Part shown: positions 51,385-60,209 of the stretch, piece by piece
Numbering within the stretch: position 1 is the stretch's first letter
How the letters are laid out: the number at the start of each line of letters is the position of its first letter
Origin: Acidobacteriota bacterium
Lineage (GTDB): Bacteria > Acidobacteriota > Terriglobia > Acidiferrales > UBA7541
NCBI GenBank assembly: GCA_027307115.1
Contig: DAHUXN010000035.1
Span: forward strand, 108,615 to 172,614
Reading direction: 5' to 3'
Length of the DNA: 64,000 nt
The notes under the pieces: generated by a model
What the model saw: only the letters and a program-made list of their open reading frames with translations
Told to the model about the DNA's origin: nothing
The model's database searches: none
Position numbers and translations under genes: made by a program

Positions 51385-53607
51385 TCATTTGCCGCCCCAC
51401 ATGTATTTCAATCCCGCGCGGTAGTTGAATCCCAGCGCCGGATATCCAATCGCATCCTGATAATGATGGTCGAGCAAATTCTCCACGTGCCCCATCATCG
51501 TCACACCGTGACCCACCGCGAATTGCGTTCCCAGGTCCACACGAAAATGGCTCGGGTTGCTCGTCAGTCCGAACCCCAGAAAATCGCTGTCCGTTTCGCG
51601 TCCCACAAAATATCCCGCCAGATTCCAATCCATTCGCCGGAAAGTGGCGTTCAAAATCAAATCCGCGGAATGCAGCGGCCGCAGAAACAACCGATTCCCC
51701 GGCGCCTGCGTGGGATCAAATGCATTCGGCGCTTTCAGCACGCGCGTGTCGTCGTAGCTGTAATTGCCGATGATTCCCAGCCACGCAAGAGGCTTCGACT
51801 CAATCGTCGCGTTCACGCCAAACGCGCGCGCCGAATCCGTGTTGAAAAACGTCCCGTAGCCAAACGAATTCAATTCCGCCGCGGGACATCCCGGCGGCAC
51901 CGCGAGCGAGCACGGCCCGAATCCCGGCGGCGGACACGAAGTGAAACTCACCATGTCGCTGAAGCTGTTGTGAAAAAACGTCGCCGAGAATTTCACGCGC
52001 TCCGAAGCCATCACCTGATCGACGCCCGCATTGAACGTGTTGCTGCGCTCCGGCTTCAAATTCGGATTCCCCGGAAAACACGGATCCGCCTCGAACGACT
52101 GCGTGAAGTTCGGCTCCTTGATCCCCAATCCGTAAGAAGCGCGCAGCCGCGTTTCGCCCCAGAATCCGCTGCTGCCGAATCGCGCCAGATACGCCAGTCC
52201 TGTGCGCGGCACGAATCGCGTTCCGAAGCTCGCATTATCTTCCGCGCGTCCTCCCGCAATCGCCGTCAGCCGCCGCCCGAATTGATAATGCGTCTCGAAA
52301 TATCCGCCCTGATTATTTCGACGCTCGTGCGGTCCGGTCGCCGATCCGTTTTCCACTTCGTAGTCGTAACCGAGCGAAATCGCGCCGTTGCGGAACAAAT
52401 AAGTCGACTGTTCCTCGAATGCAGCGCGATTGAATTGATCGATGAACGTAAAAAACGGCACGTCGACGCCAAAATCGCGAAAATACGATTCGGTTCCCGC
52501 GACGTGATGCTGCCAGTGATTGCCCGTCGAAAAATCCCAGCTCAAATTCGCGGAGAAATCGTGCAAGTCCGAAGACTGGCCCGGCTGAAAGAACGTCGGA
52601 AAATCTATCGCCGTCTGACCCGGCTGACCCGCGTCACTCGCCGCGCTGCGCAGCGACAGCCTCAAATGATTTGTGTCGCTGAATTTCCAGCCGAAATTTC
52701 CAGACATCGTCGTGTCGCGAAATCTGTCGTTCGGCCCTTGCCCGTTGCTGTCGAAATACGAAATCGCGCTCGAATAATCGAACCGGTTCGCCAGTCCGCT
52801 CAATTGCGCTTCGCCGCGTCGCGTGCTGAACGACCCGCCTTCACCGATCACCGTAAATTCCGGCGTCGAAGTGTTTCCACGATGCGTGAAAATCTGCACC
52901 ACTCCAGTCATCGCGTCCGAACCAAAAAGTGCGCTCGACGCTCCATGCACGATTTCGATTTTGTCCACGTTCGATACATCCAGATTCGAGAAATCCCTGT
53001 CGCCGCCCGGTTGATTCACCGGAGCGCCATCCACAAGCACTTTCGTGAAATTCGAATTCCCGCCGTCCACAAATAGCGACGTGACGCCGCCCATCGGTCC
53101 CAGCCGTGCCAGGTTTAAGGCCGCCGTCGAAGTCAGCAGCGGCGCCAGCCAAATTTCCTGACGCTCGTCGATATCTTTCCGCGTCAGCACCGTCACCGGA
53201 GAAGCGACTGTGTTTGCCGGCGCCGGCTCCGCTTGCGCCGACACCACCACGGTCGAGGCCAGCGGCGCGAGTTCCAGTCGCGCGTCCCATCTCCGATGCT
53301 CGCCTGCCGCCAGCGTGAATTCCTGCTCGCTCGCCGCCATCTGCGCGTGCTCGATGCGAATTTTGTATTCACCCGGCGGAAGCTCCACGGAATAGGAACC
53401 ATCCGCGCCGCTTTTTAATTGCTTCGTGATTTCGCTTTTCGAAATGTTCTGCACAACAATTTGCGCATCAGCCACGATTGCGCCGCTGCGATCCGTCACG
53501 CGTCCGGAAATTGTTGCGTTCGATTGTGCGTGGATTGAATTCGAAATGACGGGAAGTGAAAAACCAAGAAGCGTGAAAAATAGAAACAGCCGCACACGAA
53601 GTCTCAT
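51385..53607 (-). CDS. TonB-dependent receptor, probably for cobalamin
   Basis: A 740-residue outer-membrane receptor. After the signal peptide comes a carboxypeptidase-regulatory domain (ISGRVTDRSGAIVADAQIVV, to about residue 115). The plug follows (PVTVLTRKDIDERQEIWLAP, then KVLVDGAPVNQPGGDRDFSN and DKIEIVHGASSALFGSDAMT) and a 22-stranded barrel ending NYRAGLKYMWGGK. Cobalamin is inferred from the riboswitch upstream (53703-53875) and the btuFCD operon. The barrel itself resembles BtuB only in outline. GGAGG lies six bases before ATG 53607. Confidence 0.88.
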   Translation of the reverse strand: MRLRVRLFLFFTLLGFSLPVISNSIHAQSNATISGRVTDRSGAIVADAQIVVQNISKSEITKQLKSGADGSYSVELPPGEYKIRIEHAQMAASEQEFTLAAGEHRRWDARLELAPLASTVVVSAQAEPAPANTVASPVTVLTRKDIDERQEIWLAPLLTSTAALNLARLGPMGGVTSLFVDGGNSNFTKVLVDGAPVNQPGGDRDFSNLDVSNVDKIEIVHGASSALFGSDAMTGVVQIFTHRGNTSTPEFTVIGEGGSFSTRRGEAQLSGLANRFDYSSAISYFDSNGQGPNDRFRDTTMSGNFGWKFSDTNHLRLSLRSAASDAGQPGQTAIDFPTFFQPGQSSDLHDFSANLSWDFSTGNHWQHHVAGTESYFRDFGVDVPFFTFIDQFNRAAFEEQSTYLFRNGAISLGYDYEVENGSATGPHERRNNQGGYFETHYQFGRRLTAIAGGRAEDNASFGTRFVPRTGLAYLARFGSSGFWGETRLRASYGLGIKEPNFTQSFEADPCFPGNPNLKPERSNTFNAGVDQVMASERVKFSATFFHNSFSDMVSFTSCPPPGFGPCSLAVPPGCPAAELNSFGYGTFFNTDSARAFGVNATIESKPLAWLGIIGNYSYDDTRVLKAPNAFDPTQAPGNRLFLRPLHSADLILNATFRRMDWNLAGYFVGRETDSDFLGFGLTSNPSHFRVDLGTQFAVGHGVTMMGHVENLLDHHYQDAIGYPALGFNYRAGLKYMWGGK

Positions 53608-53702
53608 TTTTATCCTCCGGCTCCCTCTCGCGCGGGAGTTTGAAGGTTGTCCCGAGATTCAAGCTGCCATTTTTCACGCAGCTTGCATTCGAGATGGAAA
53701 CT

Positions 53703-53875
53703 CCGCCGGTCTCCTGGCTTGGCGGCATTCTGCTGGGCCCGGCCTTCCCGCCGCGGTGTCGCGTCTTTCGACGAAGCACCGGAGCAGTGGCACATGCCCG
53801 ACTTCTTCCGCCTTACAGTCGCGCAGCGGCGACGGCTTCACACCGTCTTCCCGTGCACGGAGTCTCGCTGTGATT
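53703..53875 (-). promoter_or_regulatory. Cobalamin riboswitch upstream of the TonB receptor
   Basis: Read on the minus strand the core runs GGGAAGACGGTGTGAAGCCG to GCGACTGTAAGGCGGAAG, with the B12 box near 53813-53822 reading GCGACTGT where GCCACTGT is usual. The 3' closing stem includes AAGCCAGGAGACCGGCGG (53703-53725). The leader to the receptor ATG then has a CTCCC/GGGAG hairpin beside GGAGG, which suggests control of translation rather than termination. Boundaries are approximate. Confidence 0.8.
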
Positions 53876-53929
53876 GTGGCCCAAGAGCCTTCTCGAGTTG
53901 ATCTCGAACAGAACCCTCGGTGTTAGTCG

Positions 53930-54229
53930 CTACTTGAAAAGACTCGACGGCTTCTTCGGCTCAGGCTTGTCAAGAAATGCTCGTTCCTGCCCAGCCCACA
54001 TCGCGATCAACGTGCCACTTACTAACAACACTCCTAAAAGCCAACCGAAGACTTCTTGAATTAAGCCATGCGGTTTGATGATCCGATCGATTCCCAAAAG
54101 CAAGAACGCAACGCCAATCAGCGAAATCGCAAGCCTGAATTTTCTGCGGTTGCCCTGGACCAGATCCGCGTCAACTCCCGTCGCAAGATCGCGCTGTCGT
54201 CGCAGGTAACGGTCGAACCCTTCCAACAT
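53930..54229 (-). CDS. Small membrane protein inside the B12 uptake operon (99 aa)
   Basis: N-terminal charged part (MLEGFDRYLRRQRDLATGVD), then two helices (FRLAISLIGVAFLLLGI and VFGWLLGVLLVSGTLIAMWA), then a basic tail. AAGGGGAACAAA precedes ATG 54229. It follows btuD by 45 bases on the same strand and lies before the riboswitch of the TonB receptor, so it is likely co-transcribed with btuFCD. No family is recognised; a coupling or regulatory role in B12 transport is conjecture. Confidence 0.7.
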   Translation of the reverse strand: MLEGFDRYLRRQRDLATGVDADLVQGNRRKFRLAISLIGVAFLLLGIDRIIKPHGLIQEVFGWLLGVLLVSGTLIAMWAGQERAFLDKPEPKKPSSLFK

Positions 54230-54274
54230 TTTGTTCCCCTTGCAGGTCTCTTTCCAACATCGGTTAACTGCTTC

Positions 54275-55180
54275 TTAATTCTTCTCCGGCGTTTCCGCGT
54301 CGCCTTCCGCGATTTCCGTCTCTGCGTCGCCGCGCAAAACCACGCGCGGTTTTCCGCTCGCGTTCATCTCCACGTCCAACTCCGTTTCAAACGCTTGCTC
54401 GAGCAACTCCCGCCGGTAGACATCCGCGGGTTTTCCCGACGCCAAACATTTGCCGCGCTGCACCAGTACAATCGAGTCGAAGAATTCCGCGGCAAGATTC
54501 AACTCATGCGTCACCACCACCACCGTGTAACGGTTTTCTTCCGCCAACTTTCGCAGCCGCCGCATCAATTCCACTTTTCCGCCGATGTCCAAATGCTGCG
54601 TGGGCTCGTCGAGCAGCAGCAGCATCGGCTGTTGCGCCAGCGCGCGCGCCAAAATCACGCGCTGCCCTTCGCCGCCGGAGAGCTGGTCCATTCGCCGGTC
54701 GAGCAACTGTTTGGCGCCCACTTGCGCCAGCGCGTTTTCCACCATCAGGCAATCGCCTTCGTTTTCGAATCGCAACCGCCTCCCGTACGGATAGCGCCCC
54801 TGCAAAACGTATTCCCACACGCGCAACGGAAACATCAGCGTGCTTTCCTGATGCACCATCGCAATGCGCTGCGCGCGTTCGCGCAGAGGCAGTTGGCTGG
54901 GCGGCTTCCCGTCCAGTTCCACGCGGCCCGACAAGGGCTTGAATTCTCCGGAAAGCAAACGCAGCAGCGTGGATTTTCCGCTCGCGTTCGGTCCGAGGAT
55001 TCCCACCACTTCGCGCTGCCGCGCGCTGAATGTCGCTGGCCCCAGTGTGAAATCCGGCGCGTCGCGATCCGAAGCTGAATACGCGTAACTCGCCTGCTCC
55101 ACCACCAGGCGCACGGGATTCTGCATCCAGCCCGCCGCCGCATCGCGCCCGGCCGGAGCCGGCATTCCGTGCGCGCTCAT
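54275..55180 (-). CDS. btuD: Cobalamin ABC transporter ATPase
   Basis: A 301-residue FecE/BtuD-like ATPase with Walker [30 protein letters not shown] as Q-loop region, signature QLSGGEGQR, Walker [13 protein letters not shown] and switch His in [17 protein letters not shown]. The ATG at 55180 overlaps the btuC stop as ATGA. The open frame upstream to 55843 is the antisense or alternative frame of btuC and is not coding. The Asp/Glu-rich C-terminal tail (from about residue 270) is an extension beyond the family. Confidence 0.88.
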   Translation of the reverse strand: MSAHGMPAPAGRDAAAGWMQNPVRLVVEQASYAYSASDRDAPDFTLGPATFSARQREVVGILGPNASGKSTLLRLLSGEFKPLSGRVELDGKPPSQLPLRERAQRIAMVHQESTLMFPLRVWEYVLQGRYPYGRRLRFENEGDCLMVENALAQVGAKQLLDRRMDQLSGGEGQRVILARALAQQPMLLLLDEPTQHLDIGGKVELMRRLRKLAEENRYTVVVVTHELNLAAEFFDSIVLVQRGKCLASGKPADVYRRELLEQAFETELDVEMNASGKPRVVLRGDAETEIAEGDAETPEKN

Positions 55181-56193
55181 GCGAATCTCCGCCGCAACAA
55201 ATAAATAAATACCGGCGCGCCAATTGCCGCCGTCACGGCGCCGACGGGAAGCTCCGTGGGAGCAACGACGGTGCGCGCCAGCGTATCCGCGAGCGCCACC
55301 GCAATCGCCCCGCCGATCGCCGACGCGGGAATCAACACGCGATAGTCGGAGCCGAAAAGCATGCGCATTACATGAGGAATCAGCAAGCCGACGTATCCGA
55401 TTGCCCCGCTGACGGAAACGGCCAAGCCCGTCAACAGCGATGCGCTCACGTACACCACCAGTTTCACGCGCGGAACGTTTACGCCCAGATGATGCGCCTC
55501 CTGCTCTCCGGTCAAAATCAAATTCAAATCCGACGACGTGGTGTAAATCGCGCCGATTCCAATCAGCAAAACGACGAATAGAAATCCCAGGCCGATCGCC
55601 GGCGCCGTTCCCAGGTCGCCCATCAGCCAGAAAGCCATGCCGCGCAAATCGCGGCCGCTCACTGTGGTCATCAAAAACATAATGATGGCGGAGAGAAATG
55701 AAGCGCTGATAATTCCGGCGAGAAGCAGTGTGGTACTGTCGAGTTGTCCTTTGCGACGCCCCAGAAAATACACCGCCGCAATCGTCGCGAGCGCTCCGAG
55801 AAACGCCAGGCCCTGCATCGCCCATGGGAATTGCGGCAACCACACGAGCGCCAATATCGCGCCCAATGCCGCGCCGCTTGAAACTCCCAGCACATACGGG
55901 TCGGCAAGCGGATTCCGCAAAAGCGCCTGAAATGACGCGCCTGAAACGGAGAGCGCCGCGCCGACCAAAATTCCGAGTGCGATGCGCGGTAAACGCAAAC
56001 CAAACACAATCAGGCGGTCCGAACTGGGAATGCTATTCCAGTGCCCGAGAGCGCCGCGCACCAGCGTCATGGCTACATCGCCAACCGAAATCGGATACGC
56101 GCCAACTTGAAGCGAGAAAACCACCACGACGAAAAGCACTCCGGTAAGCAGAGCGCAAATCGCCACGATTCGGCGGGGCGTCAGCGGGCGCAT
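55177..56193 (-). CDS. btuC: Cobalamin ABC transporter permease (FecCD/BtuC family)
   Basis: A 338-residue inner-membrane permease with about ten helices, e.g. VAICALLTGVLFVVVVFSLQ. Family landmarks are LRLPRIALGILVGAALSVSG, QALLRNPLADPYVLGVSSGA and the helix GYVGLLIPHVMRMLFGSDYR that contacts the ATPase. ATG 56193 has GGAGG seven bases upstream and overlaps the btuF end by 13 bases; an ATG at 56211 is inside that RBS. btuD follows with an ATGA overlap, so the three genes are tightly coupled. Confidence 0.92.
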   Translation of the reverse strand: MRPLTPRRIVAICALLTGVLFVVVVFSLQVGAYPISVGDVAMTLVRGALGHWNSIPSSDRLIVFGLRLPRIALGILVGAALSVSGASFQALLRNPLADPYVLGVSSGAALGAILALVWLPQFPWAMQGLAFLGALATIAAVYFLGRRKGQLDSTTLLLAGIISASFLSAIIMFLMTTVSGRDLRGMAFWLMGDLGTAPAIGLGFLFVVLLIGIGAIYTTSSDLNLILTGEQEAHHLGVNVPRVKLVVYVSASLLTGLAVSVSGAIGYVGLLIPHVMRMLFGSDYRVLIPASAIGGAIAVALADTLARTVVAPTELPVGAVTAAIGAPVFIYLLRRRFA

Positions 56194-57299
56194 GCGAACG
56201 CCTCCCTGCATGAATCTTGCGAAACGGCGTCTTGCAAATGCGCGCGCACAGGAACAGACACTGGCGCCTGGCGCAAACTCGCGTGCTGTGCCGCGCCTTC
56301 AAAAACGTTCGGATGAAGTTGACGCGCGAGTTTTTCAATCGCATCGATCAATCCGGGAGCGGGCAAATCGATTTCGTCGCTGACCACCACCACGCGGCCC
56401 TGGTGCACCGCCGCAAGTTCGCGCCAGCCCGCTTCGCTGCGCAGCTCCGCCAGTTGCTTCGCCGTGGAATCCTCGCCGCCAAAGCCGCTGCTCGCAAACA
56501 CAAGATAATCCGGATTCAATCGCACAACTTCTTCCAAACTAATCTGCGGCCAATCCTGTTTCGCGTGCACCACCGATTGCGCTCCTGCGTAGCGCAACGC
56601 GTCCGCGATGAAAGTGTGCTCGCCCAGCGAAATCAGCGGACTTTCTCCCACAACGAAGAAGACTCGCGTCACTGGGACGTTCGCAAGTTTCGATTGCAGT
56701 GCGTTGAGCCGTCGCTGAAGATTCTCGACAACGGAATCCGCCTGCGCCGTCGCGCCGATCACGCCGCCTATGTGCTCGATGGATTCGAGCATGCTCTCGA
56801 CCGAATGCGGATTCGTCGCATATACGGCGATGCCCAGCCGCGCGAGTTCGTCGGCAGTTTCGCGGCGGTTCCCTTCCGTGGTGACCAGAACAATATCCGG
56901 ATGCGCGGCGACGATTGCTTCGAGATTGGGATTCATGGGCATGCCGACGCGCGGCTTCGATTTCGCTTCAGGCGGAGAATCGCTGTAGTTGCTCACGCCG
57001 ACGAGGCGATCCTGCGCGCCAAGGGCGTACACGATTTCCGCAAGATTCGGCGCGAGCGCAACGATGCGATGAACTTCGGCGGGAACGAAAACGTGACGTC
57101 CCGTTTCGTCGATCACCTCACGGGTCGTTTGCTTTGCGTTCATCTGTTTTGCATTCGCGTCCGGCTCACGCTTCGCTTCCTGTTGCGTTTGCTGTTTCGT
57201 CGTGGCATTTGCCTCTGCTGTATTCTGCGCCACGCAAATGCATGAGCAGCCCAACAACGCTATCACGCCGCACGCGCCGCCGATTTGATTTCGCCGCAT
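56181..57299 (-). CDS. btuF: Cobalamin-binding periplasmic protein
   Basis: A 372-residue class III substrate-binding protein. The N-terminus has a lipobox-like LLGC (IALLGCSCICVAQ), a Gln/Lys-rich linker of about 40 residues and then the binding domain: REVIDETGRHVFVPAEVHRI, VALAPNLAEIVYALGAQDRL, NPNLEAIVAAHPDIVLVTTE and NPDYLVFASSGFG. The start at 57299 is chosen because the signal peptide begins there; the frame upstream crosses a riboswitch and a terminator. It lies first in btuFCD. Cobalamin specificity is inferred from the riboswitch and the TonB receptor. Confidence 0.88.
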   Translation of the reverse strand: MRRNQIGGACGVIALLGCSCICVAQNTAEANATTKQQTQQEAKREPDANAKQMNAKQTTREVIDETGRHVFVPAEVHRIVALAPNLAEIVYALGAQDRLVGVSNYSDSPPEAKSKPRVGMPMNPNLEAIVAAHPDIVLVTTEGNRRETADELARLGIAVYATNPHSVESMLESIEHIGGVIGATAQADSVVENLQRRLNALQSKLANVPVTRVFFVVGESPLISLGEHTFIADALRYAGAQSVVHAKQDWPQISLEEVVRLNPDYLVFASSGFGGEDSTAKQLAELRSEAGWRELAAVHQGRVVVVSDEIDLPAPGLIDAIEKLARQLHPNVFEGAAQHASLRQAPVSVPVRAHLQDAVSQDSCREAFACAR

Positions 57300-57340
57300 C
57301 GCTTGTCTAATTTGTTTCCTGCGTCGAAATATATTCGCGC

Positions 57341-57370
57341 AATAAAAAAGCCCCACGAGAACAATGGGGC
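57341..57370 (-). terminator. Rho-independent terminator of the btuF riboswitch
   Basis: On the minus strand GCCCCA (57365-57370) pairs with TGGGGC (57350-57355) around a nine-base loop and is followed by TTTTTTATT. It stands between the riboswitch (57418-57640) and btuF, so B12 binding likely favours this stem and stops transcription. Confidence 0.75.
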
Positions 57371-57417
57371 GGATCGCCGCACTCTTTCTCGCGAAGAGTG
57401 CCAGCACAAATCGGCTC

Positions 57418-57640
57418 GCGCAGGTTTCCTGACTTTCGGCCTCCGGAGTTTCGCCGCAAATGCGCGGCGCTTCCCGGAAAAATCTGGCGCTGCTCCGCTT
57501 TTTTCGAGCGGCCCTTCCCGGCGAATTTGCGATAAGCAAATGCGCCAGTGGGGATTGCGTGTCAGCAGCGCCGGCCGATTACAGTGGCGGGACCGTGGCC
57601 GATTTTCACGGCCTTCTCTTGACTCTGAGAACAGCGAAGC
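57418..57640 (-). promoter_or_regulatory. Cobalamin riboswitch upstream of btuFCD
   Basis: The minus-strand RNA has AAGGCCGTGAAAATCGGCC, CACGGTCCC and the B12 box GCCACTGT (complement of 57581-57588), the core of the AdoCbl-type riboswitch. The 3' closing segment is GTCAGGAAACCTGCGC (57418-57433). A terminator hairpin follows before btuF. Ends are approximate; other pieces of the aptamer are visible but not folded here. Confidence 0.88.
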
Positions 57641-57780
57641 GGTTCGAAGAGTCGCTCCTTCGAATGTTCATCTCGCTGCCCGCAGGTTTTCCCGCGAGCC
57701 GACTAAATTTTCCGAACTGAGTCTATGCCCGACGGCCAATTGAGTCAATCGCGCACGCGGTATCGAGCGCCGCGCAGGCG

Positions 57781-58620
57781 TCAGCGATTCTTCCACTGCG
57801 GGGAACGTTTTTCCGCGATGGCGCGCAAGCCTTCGCTCGAATCCTCAAGGCCGGAAAGTTCGTTGAGAAACACAGCCATCGACTGGCGCACGCCGTCGCG
57901 CAGGGAAAGTCCCATGGAACCGAGAATCGCTTTTTTGGCCATGGTGAGCACGGCCCCGGAATGCGCCGTGACCTGCTCCGACATTTCTTTTACGGTGGCT
58001 TCGAGTTTAGCTTCCGGCACCACGCGATTCACGAGGCCCAGGCTGAGCGCGCGTTCGGCGCTGATGACTTCACCAGTGAGAACCAATTCGAGGGCGCGCT
58101 TCGGTCCGACAATGAACGGAAGAATGGCCGCGCCAAGCGGCGGGAAGACACCGAGTTTTATTTCGGGCTGCGCGAATTTCGCGCGCGGAGTTGCGACCAC
58201 CAGATCGCCGAGAGCGGCAAGTTCGGCGCCGCCGCCGAAGGCCGGGCCATTCACGACGACGAGAAACGGCTTCGAAGTATCGAGCATGGCCGTGAATGCG
58301 CGCTGAAATGCGTCGAGCACTTGAAACGCGCGGCGCGGCGTGTATTCGCCGAGCTCGATGCCGCCGCAGAACGACTGTCCGGCGGAATCGAGGACAATTA
58401 ATTTTACGTCGCCGCGCCCCTCGAGCGAATCAATGCCCACGGCGAGTTCCGAGAGCATGCGTTCGTTGAGCATGTTGTGCTCGGGTCGCTCGAGCGTGAG
58501 GCGCGCGACTTCACCTTCGATGCGGAAGCGAATGTATTTGAATTCCTCGGGCTTGGGCGGCACGGCGCCCACGTTTCCCGTGACGGCGACGCGAGAAGTT
58601 TTGGGCGAAGATGTTTGCAT
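57781..58620 (-). CDS. Enoyl-CoA hydratase/isomerase
   Basis: A 279-residue crotonase-fold protein. Key parts are HNMLNERMLSELAVGI, DSAGQSFCGGIELGEYTPRR (CoA-oxyanion loop), FLVVVNGPAFGGGAELAALG and FAQPEIKLGVFPPLGAAILP. The first catalytic Glu falls in PEIKLG. The sequence resembles cyclohexa-1,5-dienecarbonyl-CoA hydratase-like members; the substrate is otherwise open. ATG 58620 has GGAGGATTCC before it. It lies downstream of the thiolase gene on the same strand with 163 bases between, and may share its function. Confidence 0.87.
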   Translation of the reverse strand: MQTSSPKTSRVAVTGNVGAVPPKPEEFKYIRFRIEGEVARLTLERPEHNMLNERMLSELAVGIDSLEGRGDVKLIVLDSAGQSFCGGIELGEYTPRRAFQVLDAFQRAFTAMLDTSKPFLVVVNGPAFGGGAELAALGDLVVATPRAKFAQPEIKLGVFPPLGAAILPFIVGPKRALELVLTGEVISAERALSLGLVNRVVPEAKLEATVKEMSEQVTAHSGAVLTMAKKAILGSMGLSLRDGVRQSMAVFLNELSGLEDSSEGLRAIAEKRSPQWKNR

Positions 58621-58783
58621 GGAATCCTCCGAGTGCGGCGAATGCGCGAGAAATAATCGTACTCTGAAATAGTGGCGAGGTGCGGAAGGCTTTCGGCGGC
58701 GGTGCCGAAGGCGCAAACCCCTGTCGCGATTCTCTGTCATTCGAAGCCGCACGGGAGAAGGCCGCGAATTCGCAGGCTGCGAA

Positions 58784-60097
58784 CTACACAGTTTCGATTT
58801 CAACAGCGACGCCCATGCCGCCCGAGACACAGAGTGTCGCGAGACCTTTTTTGTTTTTTGCGGAATTGTGGTCGCGGCGCATTTCGTGAATCAGCGTGGT
58901 GACGATGCGCGCACCGGTGCAGGCGATGGGATGGCCAAGAGCAATCGCGCCGCCATTGGGATTGAGCCGTTCGCGAGGAAAATGCAAATCGCGATCACAG
59001 GCGAGGACTTGCGCGGCGAACGCTTCGTTCAGTTCGATGGCCGCGTAGTCTTCGAGATTCGTTCCGGTGCGCGCCAGAAGTTTTCGCACGGCGGGGACGG
59101 GGCCGATGCCCATGACGCGAGGGTCAACGGCGGCGACCGAGGCATCGACGATTCTGGCCATTGGATTGAGGCTGAGTTCGCGAACTTTTTCTTCGCTGGC
59201 AAGCACGACGCACGAAGCGCCGTCCGTGATTCCGCTGGCGTTGCCTGCGGTGATGGTTCCCGTTTTGCCGAAGACGGGCGGCAGCTTGGCCATTTGCTCG
59301 GGCGTGATGTCGGGACGGACGTGTTCGTCTTTTTCGACGCGCACGACATTGCCTTTTCTGTCGGTGCGCTCGACGGGAATGATTTCGCGGCTGAAGCGGC
59401 ACTCGCGCTGCGCGCGCGCGGCGCGATGATGGCTTTCGAGCGCGAAGGCGTCCTGTTCTTCACGAGAAATTTTATACTGCTGCGCGAGGAGTTCGGCGGT
59501 TTCGCCCATGATCATTTGCGAAATGGGGCACAGAAATCCGTCGCGATACATGGCGTCGACGAGCGGCTGGTTGCCCATTTTGAGGCCCCAACGCGCCTCG
59601 ACGAGATAGGGAACGCGCGACATGGATTCAGCGCCGCCGGCGACGACGATTTCGGCGTTGCCGAGCAAAATCTCCTGCCATGCGAGCATGATGGAACGCA
59701 GGCCGGAGGCGCAGGCCATGTTGACGGTGAAGGCAGGCACGTCGTCGCCGAGTCCGGCGCGCCAAGCGATTTGCCGCGCCGGATTTGGGCCGACGCCAGC
59801 GGGACGAGCGTTGCCGAAAATTAATTCGTCGACGTGATAGGGAAATTCGCGAGGCACTGAGTCGCGAAATGATTTTTGGTTAAGAGTGTTTTCGGTGGCT
59901 TGCTTGATGCTGTCTTCTATTTTCCCGCCAACTCCCGGCTGACGTTCGGGCGGCAGTTCGCCGTGAAACGCGCGTTGGAGGGCGGCACGGACGGCGATGA
60001 CTCCCAAATCCGGGGCAGTTAAATCCGCAAGGCCTCCGCCGAATTTTCCAATCGGCGTGCGCACAGCGCTGATGATGTAGACGGGAGCGCTCTTCAT
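58784..60097 (-). CDS. Acetyl-CoA C-acyltransferase (thiolase)
   Basis: A 437-residue thiolase. The acylated Cys is in VNMACASGLRS (about Cys129), with the second catalytic region GGAIALGHPIACTGARIV and CVSGGMGVA at the end. NEAFAAQVLACDR and GGAESMSRVPYLVEARWG are standard. Residues 45 to 88 hold a stretch (GELPPERQPGVGGKIEDSIK and onward) that is about 40 longer than most bacterial thiolases, close to the dimer face. It likely works in fatty-acid or aromatic-acid degradation with the hydratase gene. Confidence 0.92.
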   Translation of the reverse strand: MKSAPVYIISAVRTPIGKFGGGLADLTAPDLGVIAVRAALQRAFHGELPPERQPGVGGKIEDSIKQATENTLNQKSFRDSVPREFPYHVDELIFGNARPAGVGPNPARQIAWRAGLGDDVPAFTVNMACASGLRSIMLAWQEILLGNAEIVVAGGAESMSRVPYLVEARWGLKMGNQPLVDAMYRDGFLCPISQMIMGETAELLAQQYKISREEQDAFALESHHRAARAQRECRFSREIIPVERTDRKGNVVRVEKDEHVRPDITPEQMAKLPPVFGKTGTITAGNASGITDGASCVVLASEEKVRELSLNPMARIVDASVAAVDPRVMGIGPVPAVRKLLARTGTNLEDYAAIELNEAFAAQVLACDRDLHFPRERLNPNGGAIALGHPIACTGARIVTTLIHEMRRDHNSAKNKKGLATLCVSGGMGVAVEIETV

Positions 60098-60209
60098 CGT
60101 TTTTTATTCGCCTCTTATGTCGTTTCAGAATGCTTTTCTATATTAGCGCATTCGGTTTGTGGGCGCCTCCTTCGGGGACTGGCTCGCAAATAAGCGCGTG
60201 TGAAACATG

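Noticed and set aside
51463..53076. A 537-codon open frame antisense to the TonB receptor
   Set aside because: Arg/His-rich shadow with no domain pattern; the receptor on the other strand is complete.
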